64,000 nt of DNA from Photobacterium angustum (GTDB lineage Bacteria; Pseudomonadota; Gammaproteobacteria; Enterobacterales; Vibrionaceae): positions 1 to 64,000 of the forward strand of contig NZ_PYOM01000016.1 of NCBI RefSeq assembly GCF_003026365.1, written 5' to 3'. Position numbers and translations under genes: made by a program. The notes under the pieces were generated by a model. It saw only the letters and a program-made list of their open reading frames with translations. It was not told where the DNA came from and made no database searches. Below, one piece after another: positions 1 to 9,129 of this stretch (position 1 is its first letter; each line of letters starts with the position of its first letter).

Positions 1-82
1 AATTCATTTTAAGTATAAGTTAAGGTTTGAAATGTAATATAATTACATTAAAATTTTTTTTAGTTTTTTCAAAAAAATTATA

Positions 83-205
83 TTGTTAATTATCAATGAG
101 TTATAAGTTTTATCTGTGTCATAACATGTCTAATTTTGTTATAAATTTTCACCGCAATGATCTAGGTCAAAAATATGATTTGTCACCTTTGGTATTATCT
201 TCTCA
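83..205 (+). promoter_or_regulatory. focA-pflB promoter with two FNR-type sites
   Basis: An FNR-type box at 157-170 (ATGAT-N4-GTCAA) matches 8 of the 10 defined bases of TTGAT-N4-ATCAA. A TATTAT -10 hexamer lies at 193-198 and predicts a start near 205. The box centre, 163.5, is then at -41.5, the classical position for activation by FNR. A second box at 83-96 (TTGTT-N4-ATCAA, 9 of 10) overlaps a GTTAATTA stretch that resembles part of an ArcA site. FNR and ArcA control of focA-pfl is known in E. coli; the sites here are read from sequence only. Confidence 0.65.
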
Positions 206-251
206 GCGAATTTAATCTCACTTCAACTCACTAAAAAGAGCACCTGAGAAA

Positions 252-1118
252 ATGGAAAATAATCCTTTCGACTCGTTAATGCCACCAGCTATGGCACATA
301 AAGCTGAAGAAGTCGGTGTTTATAAAGCGACTAAGCACCCACTACAATCTTTCTTCTTAGCGATTACCGCTGGTGTATTCATCTCTATTGCATTTGTGTT
401 CTACACAACTGTTACGACAGGTGCCGGTGATATGCCATGGGGCATGGCAAAATTCGTTGGTGCATTAGCATTTAGTCTTGGTCTTATATTAGTCGTTATT
501 TGCGGCGGCGAGCTTTTCACTTCTTCTGTTCTCACCACTGTTGCTCGCGCAAGTAATCGAATTACGACAGGTCAATTATTACGAAATTGGGTTGTTGTTT
601 ATGCTGGTAACTTCATCGGCGCATCATTCTTCGTTATTTGTATTTGGATCGCAAAACAACACCTTGGTGATAATGGCCAATGGGGTATTACGGCGATGAA
701 AATAGCTCAACACAAACTGCACCATACCTTCGGTCAAGCCGTAATACTTGGTATGTTATGTAACTTAATGGTGTGTTTAGCTGTATGGATGACATTCTCT
801 TGCCGAAGCGCAACAGATAAAATCATGGTTATGCTATTACCTGTTGCTATGTTTGTTGCATGTGGTTTTGAGCACAGTATTGCAAATATGTTTATGATCC
901 CGATGGGTATCGTTATTCAAAACTTTGCATCGCCAGAATTTTGGACTATGACGGGTGTTGACCCTTCACAGTTCGCAGATTTAACCGTAAAACACTTTGT
1001 TATGAATAACTTAATTCCAGTCACCATAGGTAATATTATTGGTGGTGGTTTCTTAGTTGGTCTAACTTACTGGGTTATTCACCGTCGTTCAGAGCTTAAA
1101 GGCAATAAAAAGCACTAA
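252..1118 (+). CDS. focA: Formate channel FocA
   Basis: Inner-membrane formate/nitrite transporter family channel that moves formate out during fermentation and back in at low pH. The 288 residues match E. coli FocA in length and contain about six membrane segments. The family's gating loop is seen as GGELFTSS (Thr90, equivalent to E. coli Thr91), and the pore histidine as GFEHSIANM (His208, equivalent to His209). The start ATG follows a purine-rich TGAGAA. pflB begins 57 bases after its stop with no terminator between, so the two form the usual focA-pflB operon under the FNR-type promoter upstream. Confidence 0.96.
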   Translation: MENNPFDSLMPPAMAHKAEEVGVYKATKHPLQSFFLAITAGVFISIAFVFYTTVTTGAGDMPWGMAKFVGALAFSLGLILVVICGGELFTSSVLTTVARASNRITTGQLLRNWVVVYAGNFIGASFFVICIWIAKQHLGDNGQWGITAMKIAQHKLHHTFGQAVILGMLCNLMVCLAVWMTFSCRSATDKIMVMLLPVAMFVACGFEHSIANMFMIPMGIVIQNFASPEFWTMTGVDPSQFADLTVKHFVMNNLIPVTIGNIIGGGFLVGLTYWVIHRRSELKGNKKH

Positions 1119-1175
1119 GTTCTAAAGTCGGTAAACACTTATTTTTTTCTACTGAATAGTATAGGTAGGTATACA

Positions 1176-3449
1176 ATGGCAGAGCAATTTGCTGGATGGG
1201 AAGGCTTTACAGCTGGTGATTGGCAGAACGAAGTAAACGTTCGTGACTTTATCCAAAAGAACTACACTCCTTACGAGGGTGACGGCTCTTTCCTTGAAAC
1301 AGAAGCAACTCCAGCTACAGCGAAACTTTGGGACGCTGTAATGGAAGGCATCAAGCAGGAAAACGCGACTCACGCACCTGTTGATTTTGATACAGATGTT
1401 GCCTCTACTATCACTGCACATGATGCAGGTTACATTGAGAAAGAACTAGAAACTATCGTTGGTCTTCAAACTGACGCGCCTCTTAAGCGTGCTTTGATCC
1501 CTAACGGTGGTATCCGCATGATCGAAAACTCATGCAAAGTATACGGTCGTGAATTAGATCCTATGCTTAAGAAGGTTTACTCTGAACTACGTAAAACACA
1601 CAACCAAGGTGTTTTCGATGTTTACACTCCTTCAATCCTTAAGTGTCGTAAGTCTGGTGTTCTAACTGGTCTTCCAGATGCATACGGTCGTGGTCGTATC
1701 ATTGGTGACTACCGCCGCGTAGCACTTTACGGTATTGATTACCTAATGAAGGAAAAACTAGCTCAATTCGCTTCTCTAGAAGAAGACTTTTTGAATGGTG
1801 AAGACCTTCAAATGACGATGCAACGTCGTGAAGAAATTTGCGAACAGCACCGTGCACTTGCTCAAATCAAAGAAATGGCAGCTAAGTACGGTTGTGATAT
1901 CTCACTACCAGCTGTTACTGCACAAGAAGCTATCCAGTGGACTTACTTCGGCTACCTAGCTGCTGTTAAATCACAAAACGGTGCTGCAATGTCTCTAGGT
2001 CGTACTTCGACTTTCCTAGACATCTTCATCGAGCGTGATATCGCCGCTGGTAAGATCACTGAAGCACAAGCGCAAGAAATGATCGACCACTTCGTAATGA
2101 AGCTACGTATGGTTCGTTTCCTACGTACGCCTGAGTACGATGAGCTATTCTCTGGCGACCCAATCTGGGCAACAGAATCAATGGGTGGTATGGGTCTTGA
2201 CGGTCGTACACTAGTTACACGTACTAACTTCCGTTTCCTAAACAGCCTATACACTATGGGTCCTTCTCCAGAGCCAAACATCACTGTTCTATGGTCTGAG
2301 CAACTACCTGTAGGCTTCAAGAAGTTCTGTGCGAAGGTATCTATCGATACATCTTCTATCCAGTACGAAAATGATGACCTAATGCGTCCAGACATGAACT
2401 CTGACGATTACGCAATCGCTTGTTGTGTATCTCCAATGGTTGTTGGTAAGCAAATGCAGTTCTTCGGTGCTCGTGCTAACCTTGCTAAAACTATGCTTTA
2501 CTCTATCAACGGTGGTGTTGATGAGAAGCTTAAGATTCAAGTTGGTCCAGTAATGGACAAGATCACTGACGAAGTTCTTGACTACGATAAAGTGATGAGC
2601 AACCTTGATCACTTCATGGATTGGTTAGCAACAACTTACGTTGCTGCGCTAAACGCTATCCACTGGAGCCACGATAAGTACAGCTACGAAGCATCGCTAA
2701 TGGCTCTACACGATCGTGACATCAAGCGTACAATGGCTTGTGGTATCGCTGGTCTTTCTGTTGCAGCTGACTCACTTGCTGCTATCAAGTACGCAACAGT
2801 TAAACCAATCCGTGATGAAGACGGTATTGCAATCGACTTCGAAATCGAAGGCGACTACCCTAAATTCGGTAACAACGATGCTCGCGTAGATGACATCGCT
2901 TGTGACCTAGTTGAGCGCTTCATGAACAAGATCCGTACTCACAAAATGTACCGTGATGCGATCCCAACTCAGTCTATCTTAACTATCACATCTAACGTTG
3001 TGTACGGTAAGAAAACTGGTAACACACCAGACGGTCGTCGTGCAGGTGCTCCTTTCGCACCAGGTGCTAACCCAATGCACGGTCGTGATGAGAAAGGTGC
3101 TGTAGCATCTCTAACATCTGTAGGTAAACTACCATTTGCTCACGCTAAAGATGGTATTTCTTACACATTCTCTATCGTACCGAATGCACTAGGTAAAGAT
3201 CTTGATACTCAAGAAACTAACCTAGCAGGCCTAATGGATGGTTACTTCCACCATGAGTCTGGTATTGAGGGTGGTCAACACCTAAACGTGAACGTTCTTA
3301 ACCGCGAAACTCTTGAAGACGCAGTTAAAAACCCAGAGAAATACCCACAGCTAACAATCCGTGTATCGGGTTACGCAGTGCGTTTTAACTCTCTAACTCC
3401 AGAGCAGCAAGCTGACGTTATCTCTCGTACTTTCACTGCTTCTCTATAA
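1176..3449 (+). CDS. pflB: Formate C-acetyltransferase (pyruvate formate-lyase)
   Basis: Glycyl-radical enzyme that cleaves pyruvate with CoA to acetyl-CoA and formate under anaerobic conditions. The 757-residue protein is near the 760 of E. coli PflB. The catalytic Cys-Cys pair is at residues 416-417 (IACCVSP), and the radical glycine is Gly732 in the C-terminal motif RVSGYAVR. A good ribosome site (AGGTAGGT) precedes the ATG. Codon choice is strongly biased, as in the highly expressed ackA and pta in this window. It is the second gene of the focA operon and ends at a strong terminator. Its activase is encoded next, after its own intergenic region. Confidence 0.98.
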   Translation: MAEQFAGWEGFTAGDWQNEVNVRDFIQKNYTPYEGDGSFLETEATPATAKLWDAVMEGIKQENATHAPVDFDTDVASTITAHDAGYIEKELETIVGLQTDAPLKRALIPNGGIRMIENSCKVYGRELDPMLKKVYSELRKTHNQGVFDVYTPSILKCRKSGVLTGLPDAYGRGRIIGDYRRVALYGIDYLMKEKLAQFASLEEDFLNGEDLQMTMQRREEICEQHRALAQIKEMAAKYGCDISLPAVTAQEAIQWTYFGYLAAVKSQNGAAMSLGRTSTFLDIFIERDIAAGKITEAQAQEMIDHFVMKLRMVRFLRTPEYDELFSGDPIWATESMGGMGLDGRTLVTRTNFRFLNSLYTMGPSPEPNITVLWSEQLPVGFKKFCAKVSIDTSSIQYENDDLMRPDMNSDDYAIACCVSPMVVGKQMQFFGARANLAKTMLYSINGGVDEKLKIQVGPVMDKITDEVLDYDKVMSNLDHFMDWLATTYVAALNAIHWSHDKYSYEASLMALHDRDIKRTMACGIAGLSVAADSLAAIKYATVKPIRDEDGIAIDFEIEGDYPKFGNNDARVDDIACDLVERFMNKIRTHKMYRDAIPTQSILTITSNVVYGKKTGNTPDGRRAGAPFAPGANPMHGRDEKGAVASLTSVGKLPFAHAKDGISYTFSIVPNALGKDLDTQETNLAGLMDGYFHHESGIEGGQHLNVNVLNRETLEDAVKNPEKYPQLTIRVSGYAVRFNSLTPEQQADVISRTFTASL

Positions 3450-3491
3450 TTAGAGTGAACAGCTTAGTACGCAGAAAGTAAGCTTTCTGAT

Positions 3492-3521
3492 AAAAACCGG
3501 CCTATAAGGCCGGTTTTTTTA
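3492..3521 (+). terminator. Intrinsic terminator after pflB
   Basis: A 12-bp perfect inverted repeat (core ACCGGCCT / AGGCCGGT, 3-base loop) is followed by a T run. Confidence 0.9.
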
Positions 3522-3751
3522 TATTTACAGTTTTGATAATCAATTCCTCCCCTATCATAAAGCCAGACTTTACAGTAACTCCTATCTGTTTAATCAAGAT
3601 AAAACGTAATACCCCTCCCCCCAATAAAAACATGAAAACCTGACAAAAATAACACCAAAAACACTCATTTTATTTATGATATTTAGCTACAATAGCAATG
3701 AAGTTTGTAATAAAATAACAATTAAATAAACGCAGCATGCGGAGAAGTATT

Positions 3752-4492
3752 ATGTCAGCAACAGGTCGTATTCACTCATTTGAATCTTGCGGAACCGTCG
3801 ATGGACCGGGTATCCGTTTTATTGTTTTTCTGCAAGGTTGTTTAATGCGCTGTAAGTACTGTCATAACCGTGATACATGGGATACTCATGACGGTCGTGA
3901 AGCAACGGTAGAAGAACTTATGCATGAAGCGAAATCATACCGTCACTTTATGAACTCATCAGGCGGTGGTGTTACCGCTTCTGGTGGCGAGGCGATGCTT
4001 CAACCTGAATTTGTTCGTGACTTTTTCCGTGCAGCGCAAGCTGAAGGGATCCATACCTGTTTAGATACCAACGGCTATATTCGCAAACATACTGATGTAG
4101 TTGATGAAGTGTTGGACGCAACGGATCTTGTGATGCTAGATCTTAAGCAAATGGATGATAATGTTCACCAAGATCTGGTCGGCGTATCCAATAAACGTGT
4201 ACTCGATTTTGCTCGTTATCTGCACCAACGAGGTCAAAAAACTTGGATCCGCTATGTTGTTGTTCCGGGTTACACCGATGACGAACGCTCTGCACATCAA
4301 CTTGGTGAGTTCATCAAAGATATGGACAATATCGAGAAGATTGAACTACTTCCTTACCATCAATTAGGTGAGCACAAGTGGGAAGCTATGGGCTTTGAAT
4401 ACCCATTAGCTGGTGTGAAACCACCGAAAAAAGAAACCATGGAAGCGATTAAAGAAATCCTTTCTAGTTATGGTCATAAAGTGATGTACTAA
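3752..4492 (+). CDS. pflA: Pyruvate formate-lyase 1-activating enzyme
   Basis: Radical SAM enzyme that abstracts hydrogen from the glycine of PflB and so turns it on. The CxxxCxxC cluster motif is present as CLMRCKYC, followed by glycine-rich SAM-binding stretches ([12 protein letters not shown]). I chose the ATG at 3752: it follows GGAGAAG at 3741-3747 and gives 246 residues, exactly the E. coli length. An in-frame ATG at 3737 lies before that ribosome site. About 300 bases containing the pflB terminator separate it from pflB, so it probably has its own promoter; I see no clear FNR box there. It ends at a bidirectional hairpin. Confidence 0.97.
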   Translation: MSATGRIHSFESCGTVDGPGIRFIVFLQGCLMRCKYCHNRDTWDTHDGREATVEELMHEAKSYRHFMNSSGGGVTASGGEAMLQPEFVRDFFRAAQAEGIHTCLDTNGYIRKHTDVVDEVLDATDLVMLDLKQMDDNVHQDLVGVSNKRVLDFARYLHQRGQKTWIRYVVVPGYTDDERSAHQLGEFIKDMDNIEKIELLPYHQLGEHKWEAMGFEYPLAGVKPPKKETMEAIKEILSSYGHKVMY

Positions 4493-4510
4493 TTCACTTT
4501 ACGAAAATAC

Positions 4511-4536
4511 AAAAAGCGAGCATTAGCTCGCTTTTT
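4511..4536. terminator. Bidirectional terminator between pflA and the 34-residue ORF
   Basis: An 11-bp perfect stem (AAAAAGCGAGC / GCTCGCTTTTT, loop ATTA) serves pflA on the plus strand and the small gene on the minus strand, since both sides carry A/T runs. Confidence 0.85.
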
Positions 4537-4560
4537 AATATACATTTAGCAGTAACTCTC

Positions 4561-4665
4561 TTAACGAGACAATGGCAAAATAATCGTCAAAAATGTGATG
4601 AAAAATAGCATAATGCCAATCGAAAGTGGTGCTGTATGTTTTAATTTAGTCACTGGCTCGTTCAT
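4561..4665 (-). CDS. Predicted 34-residue single-span membrane protein
   Basis: A short reading frame below usual gene-calling limits. The start ATG is preceded by a good ribosome site (AAAGGAAG, 6-7 bases away). The product begins MNEPVTKLKHTAPLSIG, then one hydrophobic stretch of about 16 residues, and ends PLSR. The charged N-terminus and hydrophobic C-terminal half suggest a single inner-membrane helix. It stops 24 bases before the shared terminator, so it looks like a complete transcription unit. A perfect FNR palindrome lies 30 bases upstream of its start. I do not recognise the family. Existence as a gene is inferred from the start site, hydrophobicity and flanking signals. Confidence 0.6.
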   Translation of the reverse strand: MNEPVTKLKHTAPLSIGIMLFFITFLTIILPLSR

Positions 4666-4694
4666 GATAGCTTCCTTTGATATTTTTAATGATT

Positions 4695-4708
4695 TTGATA
4701 TACATCAA
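4695..4708. promoter_or_regulatory. Perfect FNR box upstream of the 34-residue ORF
   Basis: TTGATATACATCAA matches all ten defined bases of the FNR consensus. It lies 30-43 bases before the minus-strand start at 4665 and 377 bases before fhs. Because a ribosome site lies between box and ORF, a nearby promoter would place the box between -10 and -35 or closer. That geometry fits repression better than class II activation of the small gene. Confidence 0.65.
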
Positions 4709-4742
4709 ATTTTAAAGTTTAATGATCAACAAACACACAGCC

Positions 4743-4769
4743 AATAATGCAACCAGAGTTTGCATTATT
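4743..4769. repeat. 10-bp perfect inverted repeat upstream of fhs
   Basis: AATAATGCAA and TTGCATTATT flank a 7-base centre. There is no T run beyond, so an operator is as likely as a terminator. The regulator is unknown. Confidence 0.5.
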
Positions 4770-4885
4770 AACCGAACACACCTTCTTACTTCTACTCTAT
4801 ATACCGATATACTGCTTCTGCTCTATTGACTAAATAGCTACTTTCTTATTCTTTTATTACCTATCTCTAATACTCATTCACTAAA

Positions 4886-4904
4886 TTTTGTATACGGTAC
4901 AAAA
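4886..4904. promoter_or_regulatory. Operator-like palindrome TTTTGTA-N5-TACAAAA
   Basis: A 7-bp perfect inverted repeat with a 5-base centre, 181 bases before the fhs start. The TTGTA/TACAA arms resemble operators bound by GntR-type regulators, but no such gene is in the window. Confidence 0.4.
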
Positions 4905-4977
4905 CGCAACCAAAATCAGTAGTAATTAATAGCAACAAAAACAAATTTAACCATGATAAAATGATAATATAAAAGAA

Positions 4978-4993
4978 AAGCAAACGATTGCGT
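4978..4993 (+). promoter_or_regulatory. PurR-type operator at the fhs promoter
   Basis: AAGCAAACGATTGCGT fits the PurR consensus AnGCAAACGnTTnCnT at every defined base. It lies 91 bases before the fhs start and directly after an AT-rich -10-like stretch (GATAATATAAA, 4963-4973). A bound repressor would therefore cover the likely transcription start. PurR represses purine and one-carbon genes in E. coli, which fits a gene that makes 10-formyl-THF. Confidence 0.65.
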
Positions 4994-4994
4994 C

Positions 4995-5018
4995 ACTATA
5001 GATACCAATTTCTATAGT
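4995..5018 (+). promoter_or_regulatory. Hairpin in the predicted fhs leader
   Basis: ACTATAGA and TCTATAGT form a perfect 8-bp stem with an 8-base loop, right after the PurR-type box and 67 bases before the fhs start. It could be an RNA hairpin in the leader or a second operator. Confidence 0.4.
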
Positions 5019-5084
5019 ATTTAAAACTAATACAACCCATATCACGCAGATACGCATGATTTCCACTGTGAGGATATAGCCTAT

Positions 5085-6839
5085 ATGAAAAGCGACATCG
5101 ATATTTGCCGTGACACCCTACTCTCTCCGATTGAAGACATAGCCAAGCAAGCTGGTGTTCAACCACAAGAACTAACACCGCAAGGTTCATTAAAAGCAAA
5201 AATAAAACCTGCCATTTTGAATCGGTTAGCGGATCAAGCAGAAGGGAAACTGGTGGTCGTTACTGCGATTACACCAACCCCACTAGGAGAGGGAAAAACC
5301 GTTACAACGATTGGTTTAGCACAAGGGTTAGCAAAAATTGATCGCTCAGTAATGGCTTGTATTCGACAACCTTCAATGGGACCTGTTTTTGGCGTAAAAG
5401 GTGGCGCAGCGGGCGGTGGTTATAGCCAAGTCGCACCAATGGATAAGCTGAACCTACACCTTACGGGTGATATTCATGCGGTAACGGCAGCGCATAACCT
5501 TGCAGCAGCAGCAATTGATGCTCGCTTATATCATGAATCACGTTTAGGTTATGATCTATTCAGTGAAAAAACGGGATTACCTGCGTTACGTATCGACATT
5601 AATAACATCACTTGGAAACGCGTGATGGATCATAATGATCGTGCTTTGAGAATGATCACCATAGGCCAAAATGAACCAGATAAAACCATTAATGGTTTAG
5701 AGCGACATGACGGCTTTGATATCACAGCCGCCTCTGAACTCATGGCTATTCTAGCGCTTTCTGATGATCTCCATGATATGCGTAAACGCATTGGCCGTAT
5801 TGTCGTCGCTTATGATCTTGATGGTAATCCTGTTACTACAGAAGATCTGCAAGTAGCAGGAGCTATGACTGTCACCCTGTGCGATGCCATTGAACCCACC
5901 CTTATGCAAACGTTAGAAGGCGTGCCCACTCTTATCCATGCAGGTCCTTTTGCCAATATAGCACACGGAAACTCATCTATTATCGCAGATAAAATCGCAC
6001 TAAAACTCAGTGATTTCACCATTACTGAAGGTGGGTTTGGCTCTGATATGGGATTTGAAAAAGCCTGCAATATCAAAGCTCAGCAAGCCAAAAGAGGCCC
6101 TGATTGTGCCGTTGTCGTGGCAACATTACGTGGTTTAAAAGCCAACTCTGGTCTTTATGATTTACGTCCAGGACAAGCTTTACCTGACGGTATTTTTGCC
6201 GAAGATCACGACGCGCTTGTTGCTGGGTTTGAAAACCTAAAATGGCATATCAGTAATGCCGCTCGTTATGGTGTACCCGTTGTTGTCGCAATTAACCGTT
6301 TCCCACAAGATACAGATGAGGAATTAGCGCAACTACAAGCCATGATCAAAGCAGAAAGTTTTGAAACTTTTGTAGACGTTGCTATCAGTGAAGCCTTCGG
6401 TAAAGGTGGTGACGGTGCGATTAAACTCGCAGAGTGTGTGGTGACAGCCTGCCAACATAAAGCAAACTTCACTCCCTTATATCAACTAAACCAACCATTA
6501 GAAGAAAAAATAATGGCTGTGGCTGAAGTAGGATATGGGGCAAGCCATGTAGAGTTATCAGAAGTTGCTCAACAACAATTAGTTAAGTTTAAAGAGCTAG
6601 GGTTTGATGAACTGGCTATTTGTATGGCGAAGACACCGTTATCAATTTCAACCGACCCAAGTATTAAAGGGGCACCCAAAGGCTTTACCGTCCCAGTACG
6701 GGAGTTAAAACTGTGTGCAGGGGCTGGATTTATTTATGCTTTATGCGGCAATGTAATGACAATGCCAGGGTTATCTGAAAAGCCCGCATTTATGAATCTT
6801 GATATCGATGAGAATGGCAATATTATCGGCTTAAGCTAA
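5085..6839 (+). CDS. fhs: Formate--tetrahydrofolate ligase
   Basis: Cytosolic enzyme that joins formate to tetrahydrofolate with ATP, giving 10-formyl-THF for purine synthesis and other one-carbon needs. The 584 residues show the family P-loop [10 protein letters not shown] near residue 65 and the signature [20 protein letters not shown] near residue 100. The start ATG follows GTGAGGATA. E. coli K-12 lacks this gene and makes 10-formyl-THF through FolD. Its place beside focA-pflBA, which make and move formate, suggests use of fermentation formate. The PurR-type operator upstream points to control by purine status. No folD or purU lies nearby. Confidence 0.97.
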   Translation: MKSDIDICRDTLLSPIEDIAKQAGVQPQELTPQGSLKAKIKPAILNRLADQAEGKLVVVTAITPTPLGEGKTVTTIGLAQGLAKIDRSVMACIRQPSMGPVFGVKGGAAGGGYSQVAPMDKLNLHLTGDIHAVTAAHNLAAAAIDARLYHESRLGYDLFSEKTGLPALRIDINNITWKRVMDHNDRALRMITIGQNEPDKTINGLERHDGFDITAASELMAILALSDDLHDMRKRIGRIVVAYDLDGNPVTTEDLQVAGAMTVTLCDAIEPTLMQTLEGVPTLIHAGPFANIAHGNSSIIADKIALKLSDFTITEGGFGSDMGFEKACNIKAQQAKRGPDCAVVVATLRGLKANSGLYDLRPGQALPDGIFAEDHDALVAGFENLKWHISNAARYGVPVVVAINRFPQDTDEELAQLQAMIKAESFETFVDVAISEAFGKGGDGAIKLAECVVTACQHKANFTPLYQLNQPLEEKIMAVAEVGYGASHVELSEVAQQQLVKFKELGFDELAICMAKTPLSISTDPSIKGAPKGFTVPVRELKLCAGAGFIYALCGNVMTMPGLSEKPAFMNLDIDENGNIIGLS

Positions 6840-6863
6840 CAACGCCTATAGGTTAACAATAAA

Positions 6864-6897
6864 AGGTTGTTGTTGCCTACACTTGCAGTAACAACCT
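6864..6897 (+). terminator. Possible fhs terminator hairpin
   Basis: AGGTTGTT...TGC (6864-6876) pairs with GCA...AACAACCT (6885-6897) around an 8-base loop, with one weak spot. No T run follows, so factor-independent termination is uncertain. Confidence 0.35.
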
Positions 6898-7126
6898 GTT
6901 AAACGACGATATATGATAGTCGCCCGAACACATAGATACCTATATTGTTTTAACGATATCACACGACAATAACCAAAAATCAAGACCTTAAAATAATTAT
7001 GGTTTTTCATTTTTAATAACATACTGTAACAAAAAAAGATGCCCATATGGTGTCAGATCAATTTATTTTATACCTAACCTGCTACTCTCAATGGCAGAAA
7101 ATAAAATATTAATGAGGCCAACTCTA

Positions 7127-7633
7127 ATGGAAATGACCCACGCTCAACGCTTAATTTTATCTAATCAGTACTACTTGATGTCAAAGCTGACACCTGAAAA
7201 CGCAGCACATTATCGTCGCCTTCAAACCATTGTTGAACGTGGCTATGCATTACAAATGCGTGAACTAGATAAAGACTTTGGTAGTTTACCTGAAGATGAT
7301 TGTCGTCAAGTTATCGACTTTATGGAGATGTACCACGCCCTCCAAGAGTCATTTAACCTTGAAGATTGTCGTTGCGATGGTGCCAAAGATATTGATCAAC
7401 GCCGATTACAATTCCTTGGTTTTGATGCTGCCACTGAAGCACAACTCATGCATTACGTGCGTTTCCTCGTTGATGATGAAGGTTTATATCCTCAATTTGA
7501 GAAAACAGAACATCGCTTCAATAGCCAAGTTCCGATGCTAGAAAAATACCAACGCATGCTAAAAGTGTGGCGCAACTGTCCACGCCAATACCATTTATCT
7601 TGCAACGAAATTCAGCAAATAATCACAGCGTAA
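7127..7633 (+). CDS. yfbU: YfbU family protein (UPF0304)
   Basis: Conserved gamma-proteobacterial protein of unknown molecular role. The 168 residues align along their length with E. coli YfbU; the start [15 protein letters not shown], the segment [11 protein letters not shown] and the end [14 protein letters not shown] are recognisable. I chose the ATG at 7127, which has GAGG at 7114-7117 and matches the E. coli N-terminus. An upstream in-frame ATG at 7091 adds twelve unrelated residues. In E. coli yfbU sits beside yfbV-ackA-pta; here the same genes are about 8 kb apart because several genes lie between. It ends at a clear terminator. Confidence 0.92.
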   Translation: MEMTHAQRLILSNQYYLMSKLTPENAAHYRRLQTIVERGYALQMRELDKDFGSLPEDDCRQVIDFMEMYHALQESFNLEDCRCDGAKDIDQRRLQFLGFDAATEAQLMHYVRFLVDDEGLYPQFEKTEHRFNSQVPMLEKYQRMLKVWRNCPRQYHLSCNEIQQIITA

Positions 7634-7651
7634 TTTTTCATTCTTTCCTAT

Positions 7652-7679
7652 AAAACCGAGTCTATGCTCGGTTTTTTTA
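7652..7679 (+). terminator. Intrinsic terminator after yfbU
   Basis: AAAACCGAG and CTCGGTTTT form a perfect 9-bp stem with a 6-base loop, followed by a T run. Confidence 0.88.
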
Positions 7680-7878
7680 TGGACATGATATATATACCTT
7701 CATCCCGATTAATCGCTATAAACGCTCATAACGTACCATATGCACCTCTTTTTTGTGAGCTATACCGTAAATTGCTATTGATATAAGGCATAAATTGTTA
7801 CTGAATGGTATAGGTACATTCCTAATTATCTAAAAATATAAAAATTTAGTCGAGATACGCTAGGGATTACGGTTTAAC

Positions 7879-9129
7879 ATGGTACGCTTCTTTTCCTTCC
7901 TCTTTTTTTTCGCCGCGCCAGTACTTGCCCAACCGACTCAGAATTTAATCGTTTTAACGACGTTTTCAGAATCTGTACTAAATCCGATCGTTAAAGAATT
8001 TAAACAACAATATCCAAAAAGCGAAGTTAGAGTCATAGTAAGACGTGAAGAATCAGGGCTTCGATTATTACAACAGAACAACCATGATATTGATATTATC
8101 ATTTCATCATCACCAACCTTCTTCCAACCGCTAATCAACAACCAAAAGTTATTGCCGCTTAATGAAGCTAAAATCAAACAAACGCCTCCTCAACTTTCAC
8201 GTAATGTTATTTCCTTTGGGCACACAGGATTCGGACTACTGTGGAATAATAACTATTTAAATAAGAATAAGTTACCAATACCTAGCAGCTTAAAAGATTT
8301 GATAAAACCTCATTACTACCGCCACATTAGTATTAGCAGCCCTTATCGGTCAGATACCACCCATTTAATGATTGAAAATATATTGCAGCAATATGGTTGG
8401 GTTGAAGGTTGGCGATTGCTCTATCAAATAGGAGGAAACCTTGCATCAGTGGAAACCAGTGCATTTTCACTCAGTGAGGCGATCTCTCGTGGTTTAATTG
8501 GTATAGGTCCTGTTGTTGATAGATATGCACACACTTATAAAAGACAATTTTCATTTGTTGATTTTAGCTATCAACCACAAAGCCCTTTATTGCCGCATTA
8601 TGTAGCCATGGTAAAAAACAGTCACCATTCACAATTTACGAGAGATTTTGTGAGTTTATTACTTTCACAAGAATGCCAAACCAAATTAACAATTGACGAG
8701 CAACTTGCTAATAATAGCGATATTGACCGAGATGAGTTTATTAAAAATACGTTTAATGTTGAATCGTTAGATTACGAGGTAATTCAGCAACGTTCAGGCT
8801 TAGTAAAGCATCTTTTTGAACAAACGATTAGTAGTCAGCTTCCCCAACTAAACCAAGTATGGCAATTGCTGCATTCAATTGAAGCCTCATCAAATAAATT
8901 AACAGAACAACAACATGCTGATTTTCTTCATGCGAAACACTTAGCTTCTACCTCACCGATTAGCATAGATGATTTAAAAAATAAGATATATCATGAGTTA
9001 CCTCTATTTAGAGATAACCCGCAAGTTGATTATTTTAGACAGCAATGGCGGGGGAAAATGGCTGCGCAACTAGAGCAAGCCATCGCATTAAGCCACAAGA
9101 TTATTAACGGGAATCCGGCATTGCAATGA
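7879..9129 (+). CDS. PgtC-like periplasmic binding protein
   Basis: The 416-residue protein begins with a signal peptide (MVRFFSFLFFFAAPVLA, likely cut before Gln18). A periplasmic substrate-binding fold of the iron/phosphoglycerate type follows, with LIVLTTFSE at the start, the DIIISSSPTFF loop and the LLWNNNYL region. A helical C-terminal part of about 120 residues follows the binding domain. It resembles Salmonella PgtC, which works with PgtB and PgtA to sense phosphoglycerate and induce the transporter PgtP. The stop overlaps the start of the kinase gene (ATGA), so the products are probably made together. No permease or ATPase gene is near, which favours a sensory over a transport role. 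The ligand cannot be told from sequence. Confidence 0.8.
   Translation: MVRFFSFLFFFAAPVLAQPTQNLIVLTTFSESVLNPIVKEFKQQYPKSEVRVIVRREESGLRLLQQNNHDIDIIISSSPTFFQPLINNQKLLPLNEAKIKQTPPQLSRNVISFGHTGFGLLWNNNYLNKNKLPIPSSLKDLIKPHYYRHISISSPYRSDTTHLMIENILQQYGWVEGWRLLYQIGGNLASVETSAFSLSEAISRGLIGIGPVVDRYAHTYKRQFSFVDFSYQPQSPLLPHYVAMVKNSHHSQFTRDFVSLLLSQECQTKLTIDEQLANNSDIDRDEFIKNTFNVESLDYEVIQQRSGLVKHLFEQTISSQLPQLNQVWQLLHSIEASSNKLTEQQHADFLHAKHLASTSPISIDDLKNKIYHELPLFRDNPQVDYFRQQWRGKMAAQLEQAIALSHKIINGNPALQ

Noticed and set aside
1952..2612. Open minus-strand frames inside pflB
   Set aside because: They lie fully within a clear glycyl-radical enzyme gene with biased codons; such antisense frames are a by-product of that bias. 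They have no family resemblance.
4743..4769. Reading the AATAATGCAA palindrome as a second PurR box
   Set aside because: The GCAA and TTGC arms are 7 bases apart; PurR sites have 4 between them.
4978..5084. THF riboswitch in the fhs leader
   Set aside because: I could not match the conserved THF aptamer segments; only a simple hairpin is visible.
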